Below, one piece after another: positions 15,532-23,865 of a stretch of 64,000 nt of DNA. The first letter of the stretch is position 1. Each line of letters starts with the position of its first letter. This DNA comes from JANQSP01 sp965237565 (GTDB lineage Bacteria > Bdellovibrionota > Bdellovibrionia > Bdellovibrionales > UBA1609), in assembly GCA_965237565.1 (NCBI GenBank), contig OZ250145.1:124001-188000 (forward strand). Reading direction: 5' to 3'. The notes beneath the pieces were generated by a model. It ran no database searches, was not told the DNA's origin, and saw only the letters and a list, made by a program, of their open reading frames with translations. The position numbers were made by a program, and so were the translations under genes.

Positions 15532-17788
15532 AGGAAATTTATCTAACAAAGGAAGGAAAACTTTGTTGGGAGTGATTTGCTTTCTTTTGTCATCCTTGCT
15601 ACTTCTACCAGTAAGCTCCCAAGCTCTGTTAGGAAAATCTTGCTTAGAAATCAATTCCAATTTTGTGCCTCGTTACATTCATGGCATTGCTGAAAAGAAG
15701 GAAGTGGATTCATTTTTCGAATGCATCATCAACTTCACTACATTTTTTCTCAGACACAAAGAAACCAAATATTCTGGCTATCTCAGAGCCGTAGAACTCC
15801 AACGACTCATACAACTGATTGTTGTCCCCGAAGAGGCTAAAGCCCTTACAATTGCAAAATCTGTTTTGCGAGTCAAAACAGCTATTATTGGAGGCAATGA
15901 AAATGGAATTACGGATCAGGAATTTCACACATTCCAAGACATCTTGAGAGTGCTTCAAAAGCAGGTAGGAAATATTCGTTTGCAGGCTCCCATGATATTG
16001 CGAATTTTAAATGGGCATGTAATTCCTAGCAGTCAATTTTTGTTTTTTACTCAAAAATTAAAACAATTTCTTACGGGCGTAGGAAATGGCTTGGCTAAAA
16101 TTCGTCAGACAAAAGACCGAGCTAACGTAAATTCTGATCTTTATCGTCTCTCCAAAATTTCTAGCGACCTGAAAAGAATAGGGCTTTTACCTGAAAAATT
16201 TACTGATTGGGATCCTTTGATGCATTGGCTGAGACAATGGAAAAAAATATTTTCTCAGAGCAGTAAAACTCTCATTCTTCCGAGCCAATGGCCGATTCTC
16301 ATGAGTGATTTAGGATCTTTAACAAGCCTTTGGCTATACTATAATGCATTTTTAAAAGATAAATCATGGCTACAAGAGGATACCATTCGACACAGTGAAT
16401 ATGTACTCACCCAGTCCCTTTATTTGACTATGCAAATCCAAGATAGAACCCCCAAGAAACAGATCCGTTTAAAAGACATTGACGAACTGGCACGACGAAC
16501 TTGGTTTTTCCCTGATCTTTCTTCCTCCAGTTTTTCCCTTACATTGAGATCAACTTTTTGCTTCGTAATGAACCGCCTAGCCAACAATAAGCCTTGTCAA
16601 TACCAGATGAGTTTTCAAGATCAAGAAATGAAGATCAATTTCAAAGATCGATTCTTTCGTTTTACAGAGCAAAGAAATATTAGAGTTTTGCCAAATTTAG
16701 GAAGCGTCGGTGAATTTTTGACAAGAGATCACATCAAAATTTTGAGAAAGTATTTACTTTCTTGGAAAAGAAGCGAAACCTATTTGACTAAAAAATTTCA
16801 AATGCCAAATAATTTTTTTGGTTCTCCAAACGATTGGCTTTTTAGAAACATGGATGTTACTTCTGATTTACGTTTACGTTTCCACAAGAGAAAGACAAAT
16901 GTCCCTCTTTTGAGACTTTTAAATTGGCAATCACACATAACCAAGTTGGTGACTTCTGCCTACCTGAAGGAAAATCAAAAGATTGATCGCCAAGTTTGGA
17001 AAAAAATAGTACGAGAATGGACAGGCGTGGTTGCTTCTGTCTATCCAAAAATCAGTTGGCAAAACTTGCAAAAAGAATTTCTCAAATTTTTTGAATATGG
17101 AGACTTCTTAACTTCCCAGTCTAACGGCAATGGTGTGCTAGAGCCAGAAGAAATTTTGGAATTGTTTGCTCTCTCCGCTTCTTCACTAAAAATGACGTTG
17201 TTGGCAACAAGTAGAATGTCTATTTGCAATACTGTTGATAATCTTTTTGATAGAACTTGCATTTTCGGCATATTGCATTTTTTCCCTAGGCAAGTGTTCG
17301 ATTCCTTTCCCAATTTGGAGCATATTTTATCTCGCAATCTGATAGAGAAAGAAGAATATTTTATCGCACTAGAATCGTTCAAGCATAAAAATGAAGAATT
17401 AAATTTTGGAGAATTATTTGAGACGTTTATGCTGATGCACTACGAGGAAAACATGATAGAATATTTGAATGTCAATCGAAGGGACAATGTGAGTATGCAA
17501 GAATTGAGTGCCTTGGCTGACACTTTTTTCTCCATTATCAAACGAACGACACCTATCATTCGTACAGAAAGAGAAGCTTTTGGTTTTATTAGTTACCTGT
17601 TTTACTACGATAAGATACCTATCGTCGGAGAAAATAGCATCCTTGCACCTTTAAAATTCAATCAATGGTTGCTCCAGCCGGAAAAATGGAGACATATGCG
17701 TGTCCGTCGGATACAGATATTGAGAGCGCTGATCACTCTCAACCGGAGTTTGACGAATCTCTCTTCTTTTTTATTTCTTTCTTTTTAA
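15521..17788 (+). CDS. Large secreted helical protein with EF-hand-like loops (module copy B, second gene)
   Basis: Family not recognised. The frame is open from 15473, but ATG 15521 is preferred: GGAGGA seven bases upstream, an 11-nt overlap with the barrel gene that mirrors copy A, and a clean signal peptide beginning MSSRGNLSNKGRK and ending VSSQA. The ~755-residue product has two degenerate acidic loops, QSNGNGVLEPEE (533-544) and NVNRRDNVSMQE (650-661), that align with EF-hand positions and with the loop region of copy A. Unlike copy A it has no lipobox, so it may be soluble or released. Confidence 0.75.
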   Translation: MSSRGNLSNKGRKTLLGVICFLLSSLLLLPVSSQALLGKSCLEINSNFVPRYIHGIAEKKEVDSFFECIINFTTFFLRHKETKYSGYLRAVELQRLIQLIVVPEEAKALTIAKSVLRVKTAIIGGNENGITDQEFHTFQDILRVLQKQVGNIRLQAPMILRILNGHVIPSSQFLFFTQKLKQFLTGVGNGLAKIRQTKDRANVNSDLYRLSKISSDLKRIGLLPEKFTDWDPLMHWLRQWKKIFSQSSKTLILPSQWPILMSDLGSLTSLWLYYNAFLKDKSWLQEDTIRHSEYVLTQSLYLTMQIQDRTPKKQIRLKDIDELARRTWFFPDLSSSSFSLTLRSTFCFVMNRLANNKPCQYQMSFQDQEMKINFKDRFFRFTEQRNIRVLPNLGSVGEFLTRDHIKILRKYLLSWKRSETYLTKKFQMPNNFFGSPNDWLFRNMDVTSDLRLRFHKRKTNVPLLRLLNWQSHITKLVTSAYLKENQKIDRQVWKKIVREWTGVVASVYPKISWQNLQKEFLKFFEYGDFLTSQSNGNGVLEPEEILELFALSASSLKMTLLATSRMSICNTVDNLFDRTCIFGILHFFPRQVFDSFPNLEHILSRNLIEKEEYFIALESFKHKNEELNFGELFETFMLMHYEENMIEYLNVNRRDNVSMQELSALADTFFSIIKRTTPIIRTEREAFGFISYLFYYDKIPIVGENSILAPLKFNQWLLQPEKWRHMRVRRIQILRALITLNRSLTNLSSFLFLSF

Positions 17789-17833
17789 TGGCGAATGTAT
17801 CCGCTTTACATGTTGCTATTTGCGAAAATAAAT

Positions 17834-17862
17834 TTGGCTTTTTCTATAGCATACCATACATT
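17834..17862 (+). promoter_or_regulatory. Predicted promoter of tRNA-Gly
   Basis: TTGGCT (17834-17839) and TACATT (17857-17862) with a 17 bp spacer would start transcription a few bases before the tRNA 5' end at 17873. Confidence 0.5.
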
Positions 17863-17872
17863 GTAAAAATTA

Positions 17873-17949
17873 GCGGGTGTAGCTCAGTTGGCTAGAGCAC
17901 AACCTTGCCAAGGTTGAGGCCATGGGTTCGAATCCCATTACCCGCTCCA
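17873..17949 (+). tRNA. tRNA-Gly (anticodon GCC), CCA encoded
   Basis: A complete cloverleaf folds by eye. Acceptor GCGGGTG pairs with TACCCGC (last pair G-U); the D arm is AGCTC...GAGC; the anticodon stem CAACC/GGTTG encloses loop TTGCCAA, which gives anticodon GCC; the T arm is ATGGG-TTCGAAT-CCCAT. Discriminator T and a genomically encoded CCA follow, ending at 17949. It reads Gly codons GGC and GGU. Confidence 0.96.
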
Positions 17950-17965
17950 TTGTTTTTTATTAGCC

Positions 17966-18655
17966 TTACTGAAAAACTTCAATTGCGGATTGATTGAATG
18001 ATTTTGAAATCTGAGAGTACTCTCCGAATAGGTCGGCTGAAAATGGAAGGCTGATGGACAGACCTCCTGAGAGGATATAAAATTTATCTTGAATTTGCTG
18101 ACTACAAGCAGTGGAACTTGAGCAAAAGAATGAAGCGACCTGCAGTTCCGCATTAAGCTGAACATAGAAAGCAGAAATATAACTCATACCCACTTTTAGT
18201 CCGGGACCATGATACACTTGCTTACCTTTTTTACCATAGGAATAAAAAAGCGTCCCATAAGTGTCGAAGAACAAAGGTAAATCAAGCAAGCCAAATACAC
18301 CCAGCGAAATGGGATAAAAACTTTCATCCAATTGAGAATAAAGAATCGAAACAGATTCCCCTCCTTGACTGAAGCCTTTCGTTTGACTGGGTTGATTCAC
18401 CACCACACTATGAAAAAGAGAAGTGTTACCCCTACTGTAACTAGTGAGAAAAATATCCAAACCAAAAACTGCAGCAAAAAGATCGTAACCAAAACGTCCA
18501 CCGATACCGTAGTTCAAAAAGAAATCACTACTCCCCGACGAGGAAGGTGGGTAATTGGAATAAGACAAACCAAGATTGCCGTAGGGTTCTAGATGAGCCT
18601 TCCCTTGAGAAATGGGAGTCAGAACCAAGACAGCAAGTAAAATAAGATACTTCAT
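17966..18655 (-). CDS. Small outer-membrane beta-barrel protein, function unknown
   Basis: The 229-residue product has a signal peptide (MKYLILLAVLVLTPISQGKA) followed by glycine- and aromatic-rich alternating strands (PYGNLGLSYSNYPP, YGIGGRFGYDLFAAVFGLDI, YILSGGLSISLPFSADLFGE), as in 8-10-strand porin-like outer-membrane proteins. Two nearby cysteines (FFCSSSTACSQQ) may form a disulfide in an extracellular loop. The last residues (AIEVFQ) do not end on Phe. It is convergent with tRNA-Gly and divergent from aconitase; no specific function can be assigned. Confidence 0.65.
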   Translation of the reverse strand: MKYLILLAVLVLTPISQGKAHLEPYGNLGLSYSNYPPSSSGSSDFFLNYGIGGRFGYDLFAAVFGLDIFLTSYSRGNTSLFHSVVVNQPSQTKGFSQGGESVSILYSQLDESFYPISLGVFGLLDLPLFFDTYGTLFYSYGKKGKQVYHGPGLKVGMSYISAFYVQLNAELQVASFFCSSSTACSQQIQDKFYILSGGLSISLPFSADLFGEYSQISKSFNQSAIEVFQ

Positions 18656-18824
18656 TTTGCTACTCTTTCGATAAACTGGTTGAGATATCTACCACCATGG
18701 GAATTATAGCATGAATAGAAGCTCAAAAGTCGATTCCTTTATCAAATTCCTTGTTCTTTTCTGCACAAGAGTCTTAAAATGGTACTAGACTTTTGGCATA
18801 TGTATCAAGTAGGTAGGAAAAATA

Positions 18825-21071
18825 ATGGCTATTCGAACGAGTGTTGAGCAATTACGCGGTGTGTATGCACAGCTTCAAGAAAAGCTCTCATTGGTCAGAC
18901 TTTGGTGTAAAGGACCTCTCAGTTTGACCGAGAAAATTTTGTATTCCCATTTATCCAATCCTCAAGAAAAACAGAGCAGAAAAAAGAATATTTTATCTGT
19001 TCTGCCCGACCGGATCGCCATGCAAGACGCCACAGCCCAGATGGCTCTTTTGCAATTCATGCTCTCTAGGAAAAAAACATCTGCTGTTCCTGCAACCATC
19101 CATTGCGATCATCTGATTCAAGCTTGGAAAGGTTTGGAACCAGATATGCAAAAAGCGGTTCAAGAAAATAACGAAGTATTTCAATTTTTATCTTCCACTG
19201 CCAGTAAGTATCACGTGGGATTTTGGAAGCCAGGAGCTGGCATCATCCACCAAGTCATTTTAGAGAACTATGCTTTTCCGGGAGGCTTGCTGATCGGAAC
19301 AGATTCTCACACACCCAACGCTGGAGGACTCGGCATGTTGGCCATTGGCGTGGGAGGAGCGGATGCCGCCGATGTGATGGCTGGTCTAAATTGGGAAATC
19401 AAAAACCCTTCTATCACGGGAGTTCATCTAAAAGGGAAACTGGATGGCTGGGCATCTCCAAAGGATATTATTCTAAAGTTGCTGGGGATCATGACAGTTG
19501 AGGGGGGAACCAACAAGGTTATCGAATACTTTGGAGAAGGTTGTAAATCTTTGAGTTGCACGGGAAAAGGGACCATCACAAACATGGGGGCTGAACTGGG
19601 AGCTACTTGCTCTATTTTTCCTTATGATGATTCCATGTTTAAATATTTAGAGGCAACTCATCGAGGAGAACAGACCCGAGTCATAGAATCGTACAAGGAC
19701 ATTTTTCAGGCGGATCCAGGGGTAATAGAAAATCCTAGTGCCTACTATGATGAAGTCATTGAAATTGATTTATCTGCCTTGGAACCTCATCTAGCTGGTC
19801 CTCATTCTCCTGATGCAGTCCACCCCCTAAGCGAGATCAAAGCACTTTGCAAAGAAGAGTCTTGGCCCGTAGAACTTTCAGCAGCACTGATTGGCTCTTG
19901 TACCAATTCCTCTTACGAAGACATTGGGCGAGCGGCTCACGTTGCCAGACAAGCAAAGCGAGCGGGCTTTAAAATGCCACAACCTTTCCTGGTCACTCCT
20001 GGGTCTGAACTAATTAAGCAAACGATTGAAAGAGATGGCTTCATGGATGACCTAGAGTCCGTGGGAGCTTTGGTCCTAGCCAATGCATGTGGTCCTTGCA
20101 TTGGTCAATGGAGAAGAGACAAGTACAAAAAGGGGCAGGTAAACACAATTGTAAATAGTTTCAATCGAAATTTTAGAGGGAGAAACGATGCCAACCCGGA
20201 AACTCTTTCATTCATTGCCAGCCCGGAAATCACACTCGCTTTGGGTTTGGCAGGCAGATTGGATTTTGATCCAAGAAGAGATGAATTAAAAAGGGACGGA
20301 AAAACACTCAAACTAGAGGCTCCTGAAGCTAACATTCTGCCAAAAAGAGGTTTTCCTGACAATCCGGAAGGCTACATAGCCCCCAAGGGGAAAGACATAA
20401 AAATCATTATCAAAGCAAATTCTGATCGCATTCAATTGTTGAAGCCCTTTGAAGCTTGGGGAGGGAAAGATTTTAAAAACCTTTTTATCCTCTGTAATAC
20501 AGAAGAAAAATGCACGACTGATCACATCTCTCCTGCAGGTTCATGGCTCAGGTATAGAGGACATTTGGACAACATCTCTGACAACTTGTTGTTGGGGGTT
20601 TTGGATATTTTTTCTAAGGAAAGAGGAGTAGGCCTCAATCAATTGACAGGCGAGAAACAAAATTTTGCTCAGATAGCTAGACAGTATCGAGAAAAAAACA
20701 GAGGATGGGTGATCATTGGGGATGAAAACTATGGGGAAGGCAGTAGCCGTGAACACGCTGCCATGTCACCAAGGTTTTTGGGTTGCAAAGCGGTGATTGT
20801 AAAAAGTTTCGCTCGCATTCACGAAACCAATCTTAAGAAACAGGGGATTCTTCCACTCGTATTTGTTCACCCAGAGAATTCCAAAAAAATCAGACAAAAA
20901 GATCAGCTCAGCATTTTGGGATTGAATAATTTGGCCATTGGTAGCCGTCACAAAATTCTCATCCAGCACGAAGATGGTTCAAAAACTGAATTCTTTGTTC
21001 AACATTCCATGAACGAAGAACATATTAAGTGGTTTCAAGCTGGTTCTGCCGTAAATTTAATAAAAAAATAA
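18825..21071 (+). CDS. Aconitate hydratase (mitochondrial-type aconitase)
   Basis: Interconverts citrate and isocitrate in the TCA cycle using a [4Fe-4S] cluster. The 748-residue length and order of motifs match the mitochondrial-type aconitase branch rather than the longer AcnA or AcnB. The N-terminal half carries DRIAMQDATAQMALLQF and LIGTDSHTPNAGGLGMLAIG. Cluster-binding cysteines are in GSCTNSSYED and in ANACGPCIGQW. The C-terminal swivel domain has GDENYGEGSSREHAA. AGGAAAAATA precedes ATG 18825. A hairpin follows 21 bp after the stop and runs into the next gene's start. Confidence 0.95.
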   Translation: MAIRTSVEQLRGVYAQLQEKLSLVRLWCKGPLSLTEKILYSHLSNPQEKQSRKKNILSVLPDRIAMQDATAQMALLQFMLSRKKTSAVPATIHCDHLIQAWKGLEPDMQKAVQENNEVFQFLSSTASKYHVGFWKPGAGIIHQVILENYAFPGGLLIGTDSHTPNAGGLGMLAIGVGGADAADVMAGLNWEIKNPSITGVHLKGKLDGWASPKDIILKLLGIMTVEGGTNKVIEYFGEGCKSLSCTGKGTITNMGAELGATCSIFPYDDSMFKYLEATHRGEQTRVIESYKDIFQADPGVIENPSAYYDEVIEIDLSALEPHLAGPHSPDAVHPLSEIKALCKEESWPVELSAALIGSCTNSSYEDIGRAAHVARQAKRAGFKMPQPFLVTPGSELIKQTIERDGFMDDLESVGALVLANACGPCIGQWRRDKYKKGQVNTIVNSFNRNFRGRNDANPETLSFIASPEITLALGLAGRLDFDPRRDELKRDGKTLKLEAPEANILPKRGFPDNPEGYIAPKGKDIKIIIKANSDRIQLLKPFEAWGGKDFKNLFILCNTEEKCTTDHISPAGSWLRYRGHLDNISDNLLLGVLDIFSKERGVGLNQLTGEKQNFAQIARQYREKNRGWVIIGDENYGEGSSREHAAMSPRFLGCKAVIVKSFARIHETNLKKQGILPLVFVHPENSKKIRQKDQLSILGLNNLAIGSRHKILIQHEDGSKTEFFVQHSMNEEHIKWFQAGSAVNLIKK

Positions 21072-21092
21072 GAGTGATTTCGAGCTTTTTAT

Positions 21093-21128
21093 GTTACAAA
21101 ACCCCTGTTTGTAACAAAGGGGGTTTTT
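21093..21128 (+). promoter_or_regulatory. Two mutually exclusive hairpins: aconitase terminator overlapping the next gene's ribosome binding site
   Basis: GTTACAAA (21093-21100) pairs perfectly with TTTGTAAC (21108-21115). AAAACCCC (21098-21105) pairs with GGGGTTTT (21120-21127). The left arms share 21098-21100, so only one hairpin can form. The second resembles an intrinsic terminator for aconitase and also contains AAGGGGG, the only Shine-Dalgarno-like sequence before ATG 21129. The arrangement could act as a terminator, an attenuator or a translational block; which one is not decidable by eye. Confidence 0.6.
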
Positions 21129-21572
21129 ATGGAAATGGGTCTTTATTCATTCACAGAGAGCTTTGTTAGTTGTTTCCTTATCGTCTGCGGTCTGTCCCTG
21201 TTGGTTAGCACGAGAACTTGGCTTCGTCTGATAGATTATTTTTACTCCATGGAGAATGATAATCTTGTCTTTGCTACATTGGGACTTTGTTTTCTGTACA
21301 TGCCTCTTGGCTTGTTCATCGTCGTGACTCACAATGACTGGTTTTTAGGTCCTTCTTTGATTGTAACTCTTGTGGGCTGGATCACGCTGGTGAAAACACT
21401 TTTTTTCATGATGTTTCCAACCTCTGTTACATGGTTCAAGGGTTTGTACTATAAGATGAAGGAAATGAATATTCTCAATTGGTACATCAGAGTTATGGGT
21501 GTCCTCTACATCGTAATGGGTGCTTTGGTGTTGTTACCCAGAATGATGATGGACTCTATGGACGGAATGTAA
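21129..21572 (+). CDS. Small polytopic membrane protein of unknown function
   Basis: The 147-residue product has four evident hydrophobic segments (about residues 10-27, 48-66, 73-93 and 120-138) and short charged loops. No catalytic motif is visible. The segment FFMMFPTSVTWFKGLY between the third and fourth helices is amphipathic. It lies 57 bp after aconitase in the same orientation, and its ribosome binding site is inside a hairpin, so expression may be tied to aconitase read-through. Family not recognised. Confidence 0.65.
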   Translation: MEMGLYSFTESFVSCFLIVCGLSLLVSTRTWLRLIDYFYSMENDNLVFATLGLCFLYMPLGLFIVVTHNDWFLGPSLIVTLVGWITLVKTLFFMMFPTSVTWFKGLYYKMKEMNILNWYIRVMGVLYIVMGALVLLPRMMMDSMDGM

Positions 21573-21584
21573 AAAAGAGCAGGC

Positions 21585-21896
21585 CTAGCTATTTTTTTTA
21601 AAGAGAGCTTCTGCAATTCTGATTTGTTCTTCTCGTTTGAGTGATTGAGATTCTTCTTTTGTCTTAGAGCTAGGGCTGAAATATTCACAATAGTTGTTTC
21701 TCTCTTTGTTCTTAACGTTTTCAGCAGAAACTTCTCGACACTCATTGTGGGCCGATTCATCGTAGAATTGGCAATTCAAACAAACATGCAAATCACTTTG
21801 ACAGTGAGGACACTCTTCACGAAAACTCACCTTTTGTTGCAATGCAATTTTTTTGGCGCAATGAAAGCAAGGAATGAGATTCATATTGCCCTTCAC
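21585..21896 (-). CDS. Zinc-ribbon protein, function unknown
   Basis: The 103-residue protein has paired cysteines CFHC, CPHC and CLNC followed by two more cysteines (NECREVSAEN and NNYCEYFSP), enough for two zinc-binding ribbons. Residues 66-103 are charged and helical. The block CLNCQFYDESAHNECRE recalls small uncharacterised zinc-ribbon proteins of deltaproteobacteria (from memory, not searched). It starts at GTG 21896, overlapping the glpX stop as GTGA with GGAGG just upstream, so it is coupled to glpX. A start at MNLIPCFHC four codons later is possible. Confidence 0.7.
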   Translation of the reverse strand: MKGNMNLIPCFHCAKKIALQQKVSFREECPHCQSDLHVCLNCQFYDESAHNECREVSAENVKNKERNNYCEYFSPSSKTKEESQSLKREEQIRIAEALFKKNS

Positions 21897-22858
21897 CTCC
21901 TGTAGCTGGTCTGAGTGATAGATCTCTCGCCACTAAGAGAATCCATAAAGAGGGTCTCTGTTTGCATTTGTTTCTTATTTTTTCTCACTCCATCTAACAA
22001 GGCTCCTCTTGTCACTCCTGTTGCACAAAAAACAACAGGCTTTTTCACCAATTCATTTCGTTTGTAAATCCGATCAAGATCTCGCACACCCATTTTTACA
22101 GCCCGATCTTTTTCTCCTTGATTACGAAAAACCAGCCTTCCTTGAAAATCTCCTCCTAAGCATTTTAAAGCACTGGCTGATAAGACTCCCTCGGGAGCAC
22201 CTCCTGTACCCAAAAGCAGATCCACTGGCGATTCTTTCCAGCTAGTTAAAATAGAGGCAGATAGATCGCCATCTTCGATAAGTAAAACGCGAGATCCCAG
22301 ATTGTAAATAGACTGAATCAGTTCTTGATGCCGAGGACGATTCAAAATAGCTACTGTCATGGCGGATAGATCCTTATCCAAAGCTTTTGCGACAACTTTC
22401 ATATTTTCAGCCACACTTTTACTGAGATCAATCTTCCCTTTCGCTTTGGGTCCACAGGCAATTTTTTCCATGTAAAGGTCCGGAGCTTGAAACAATCCAC
22501 CTTTTTCCGAAAGTGCTATCACAGTCAAAGCTCCTCCGAGAGCTTTGGCACACAGATTGGTCCCCTCTAGGGGATCAACGGCGATATCTAGGGCTGGATC
22601 ATGATCGTTCCACAATCCAAGTTTTTCACCAATGTGTAGCATAGGGGCTTTATCCCTTTCTCCCTCCCCAATAATGACTGTCCCTCTGATTGCCAGATTT
22701 TGAAAAGCCTGTTTCATCGCATGCACAGCGGAACGATCCGCTGTCTCACGATCGCCAGAGCCAATGTGATCAAAGCAAGCTAGGGCTGCACACTCTGTGA
22801 TACGTAAAACACTTTTTGAAAAAGAATGAAAAAAATCAGAATGATTGAACGAAGTCAT
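21893..22858 (-). CDS. glpX: Class II fructose-1,6-bisphosphatase
   Basis: Hydrolyses fructose-1,6-bisphosphate in gluconeogenesis. The 321-residue product shows the GlpX signatures of the lithium-sensitive phosphatase fold: DRETADRSAVHAMKQAF near the N-terminus, IIGEGERDKAPML with metal-binding acidic residues, AVDPLEGTNL, and GTGGAPEGVLSASALKCLGG. Length is normal. It is divergent from pgsA (83 bp between starts) and is followed, with a 4-nt overlap, by the zinc-ribbon gene. Confidence 0.94.
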   Translation of the reverse strand: MTSFNHSDFFHSFSKSVLRITECAALACFDHIGSGDRETADRSAVHAMKQAFQNLAIRGTVIIGEGERDKAPMLHIGEKLGLWNDHDPALDIAVDPLEGTNLCAKALGGALTVIALSEKGGLFQAPDLYMEKIACGPKAKGKIDLSKSVAENMKVVAKALDKDLSAMTVAILNRPRHQELIQSIYNLGSRVLLIEDGDLSASILTSWKESPVDLLLGTGGAPEGVLSASALKCLGGDFQGRLVFRNQGEKDRAVKMGVRDLDRIYKRNELVKKPVVFCATGVTRGALLDGVRKNKKQMQTETLFMDSLSGERSITQTSYRR

Positions 22859-22889
22859 TGATTCAATTACTATCTTTGTTTTAATTTAA

Positions 22890-22919
22890 TTGACAAGCCT
22901 TGAATTCCAAATGTTTATA
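22890..22919 (+). promoter_or_regulatory. Possible promoter of pgsA
   Basis: A perfect TTGACA (22890-22895) is followed after 18 bp by TTTATA (22914-22919), 22 bp before the pgsA ATG. The spacer is slightly long and the -10 is approximate. Confidence 0.4.
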
Positions 22920-22941
22920 AAAAGTAGCAAAAGGGACAATT

Positions 22942-23499
22942 ATGAATAAAAAAATGGTGCCTGTTTACCTGACAGTTTTTCGTATTCTGCTCATAGCTCC
23001 GATTGTCATGCTTCTTACTTTCGAGAACAAGGAAGCATATTTTTTCGCCAGTCTTCTTTTTTTGCTCGCTTGCTTGACGGATATGTTGGATGGCTATTTA
23101 TCCAGAAAATGGCGAGCTCAGACAATAGCTGGAGCTTTGCTGGATCCTGTGGCTGATAAAATTTTAACTTTATCCGTTCTTGTTTTTCTTTCTCATTTTG
23201 GAAAAATAGATCCTTTCTTAGTCATTTTATTTTTATCTAGAGATATTTACGTAACCGGTCTTCGTTCCATTGCAGCTAATAAAAATCTCATTCTTTATGC
23301 CAAACCGCTAGCAAAATGGAAAACCACTTTTCAAATGACAGGCATTTTTTTGATTCTCATAGGAGTTCCTCTTTCTCCCTACATAGAGAAAGCAGGTTAC
23401 GGCCTATTATGGTTTTGTGTTTTTATGAGTTGGATTTCCGCTTGGGAGTACACAAGTGATTTCAGGAAAAAATTCAAGTTTATCGAATTTTCTCCTTGA
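22942..23499 (+). CDS. pgsA: CDP-diacylglycerol-glycerol-3-phosphate 3-phosphatidyltransferase
   Basis: Makes phosphatidylglycerol phosphate at the inner membrane. The CDP-alcohol phosphotransferase motif D-G-x2-[A]-R-x8-G-x3-D-x3-D is present in DGYLSRKWRAQTIAGALLD followed by PVAD; the usual Ala before Arg is Ser. The protein (185 residues) has the expected hydrophobic segments, and RDIYVTGLRSIA matches the PgsA region that follows the motif. AAAGGGACA precedes the ATG. Its transcript likely ends at the bidirectional hairpin at 23636-23663. Confidence 0.92.
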   Translation: MNKKMVPVYLTVFRILLIAPIVMLLTFENKEAYFFASLLFLLACLTDMLDGYLSRKWRAQTIAGALLDPVADKILTLSVLVFLSHFGKIDPFLVILFLSRDIYVTGLRSIAANKNLILYAKPLAKWKTTFQMTGIFLILIGVPLSPYIEKAGYGLLWFCVFMSWISAWEYTSDFRKKFKFIEFSP

Positions 23500-23635
23500 A
23501 TTTTGAAAAATTTACTCTATTCATCAAAATGAAAAAGTAACACCCTTAATTGCCGACTAAAAATGAACACAACTTTGCATTTTATTGTAGGCCAGAATGA
23601 ATCGACTCATTTTAAAAATCTCATAGAGACATACT

Positions 23636-23663
23636 AAAATATGCATGAAATTATGCGTATTTT
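23636..23663. terminator. Bidirectional intrinsic terminator between pgsA and the methyltransferase unit
   Basis: AAAATATGCAT (23636-23646) pairs with ATGCGTATTTT (23653-23663): an 11-bp stem with one G-U pair and a 6-nt loop, flanked by A-rich and T-rich arms. It sits between convergent genes and can serve both strands. Confidence 0.7.
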
Positions 23664-23673
23664 ACAAGATGGT

Positions 23674-23853
23674 TTAACGAGAATTTGATACTTTTCCTGA
23701 TTCTTCTATTTCAGAGAAAGTCTTAGAACAACTGTAAATGAATAAAATAAAGAGGCCTAGAAATACAAGCTTAACTATAGTAAAAATAAATTTAGCTAGA
23801 GAATTAAATTCATCAAAAAATTTATTAAACCCTTTACTTTTTTCTTCACTCAT
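23674..23853 (-). CDS. 59-residue single-pass membrane protein downstream of the methyltransferase
   Basis: A short frame begins MSEEKSKGFNKFFDEFN, has one strong hydrophobic segment (about residues 20-41, ending FILFIYSC) and a charged tail ending KVSNSR. AGGGAT lies seven bases before the ATG, and the start is 12 bp after the methyltransferase stop on the same strand, so it is probably co-transcribed. It ends just before the bidirectional terminator. The function is unknown; position alone suggests an accessory to the methyltransferase-nuclease gene. Confidence 0.55.
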   Translation of the reverse strand: MSEEKSKGFNKFFDEFNSLAKFIFTIVKLVFLGLFILFIYSCSKTFSEIEESGKVSNSR

Positions 23854-23865
23854 AATAAATCCCTA

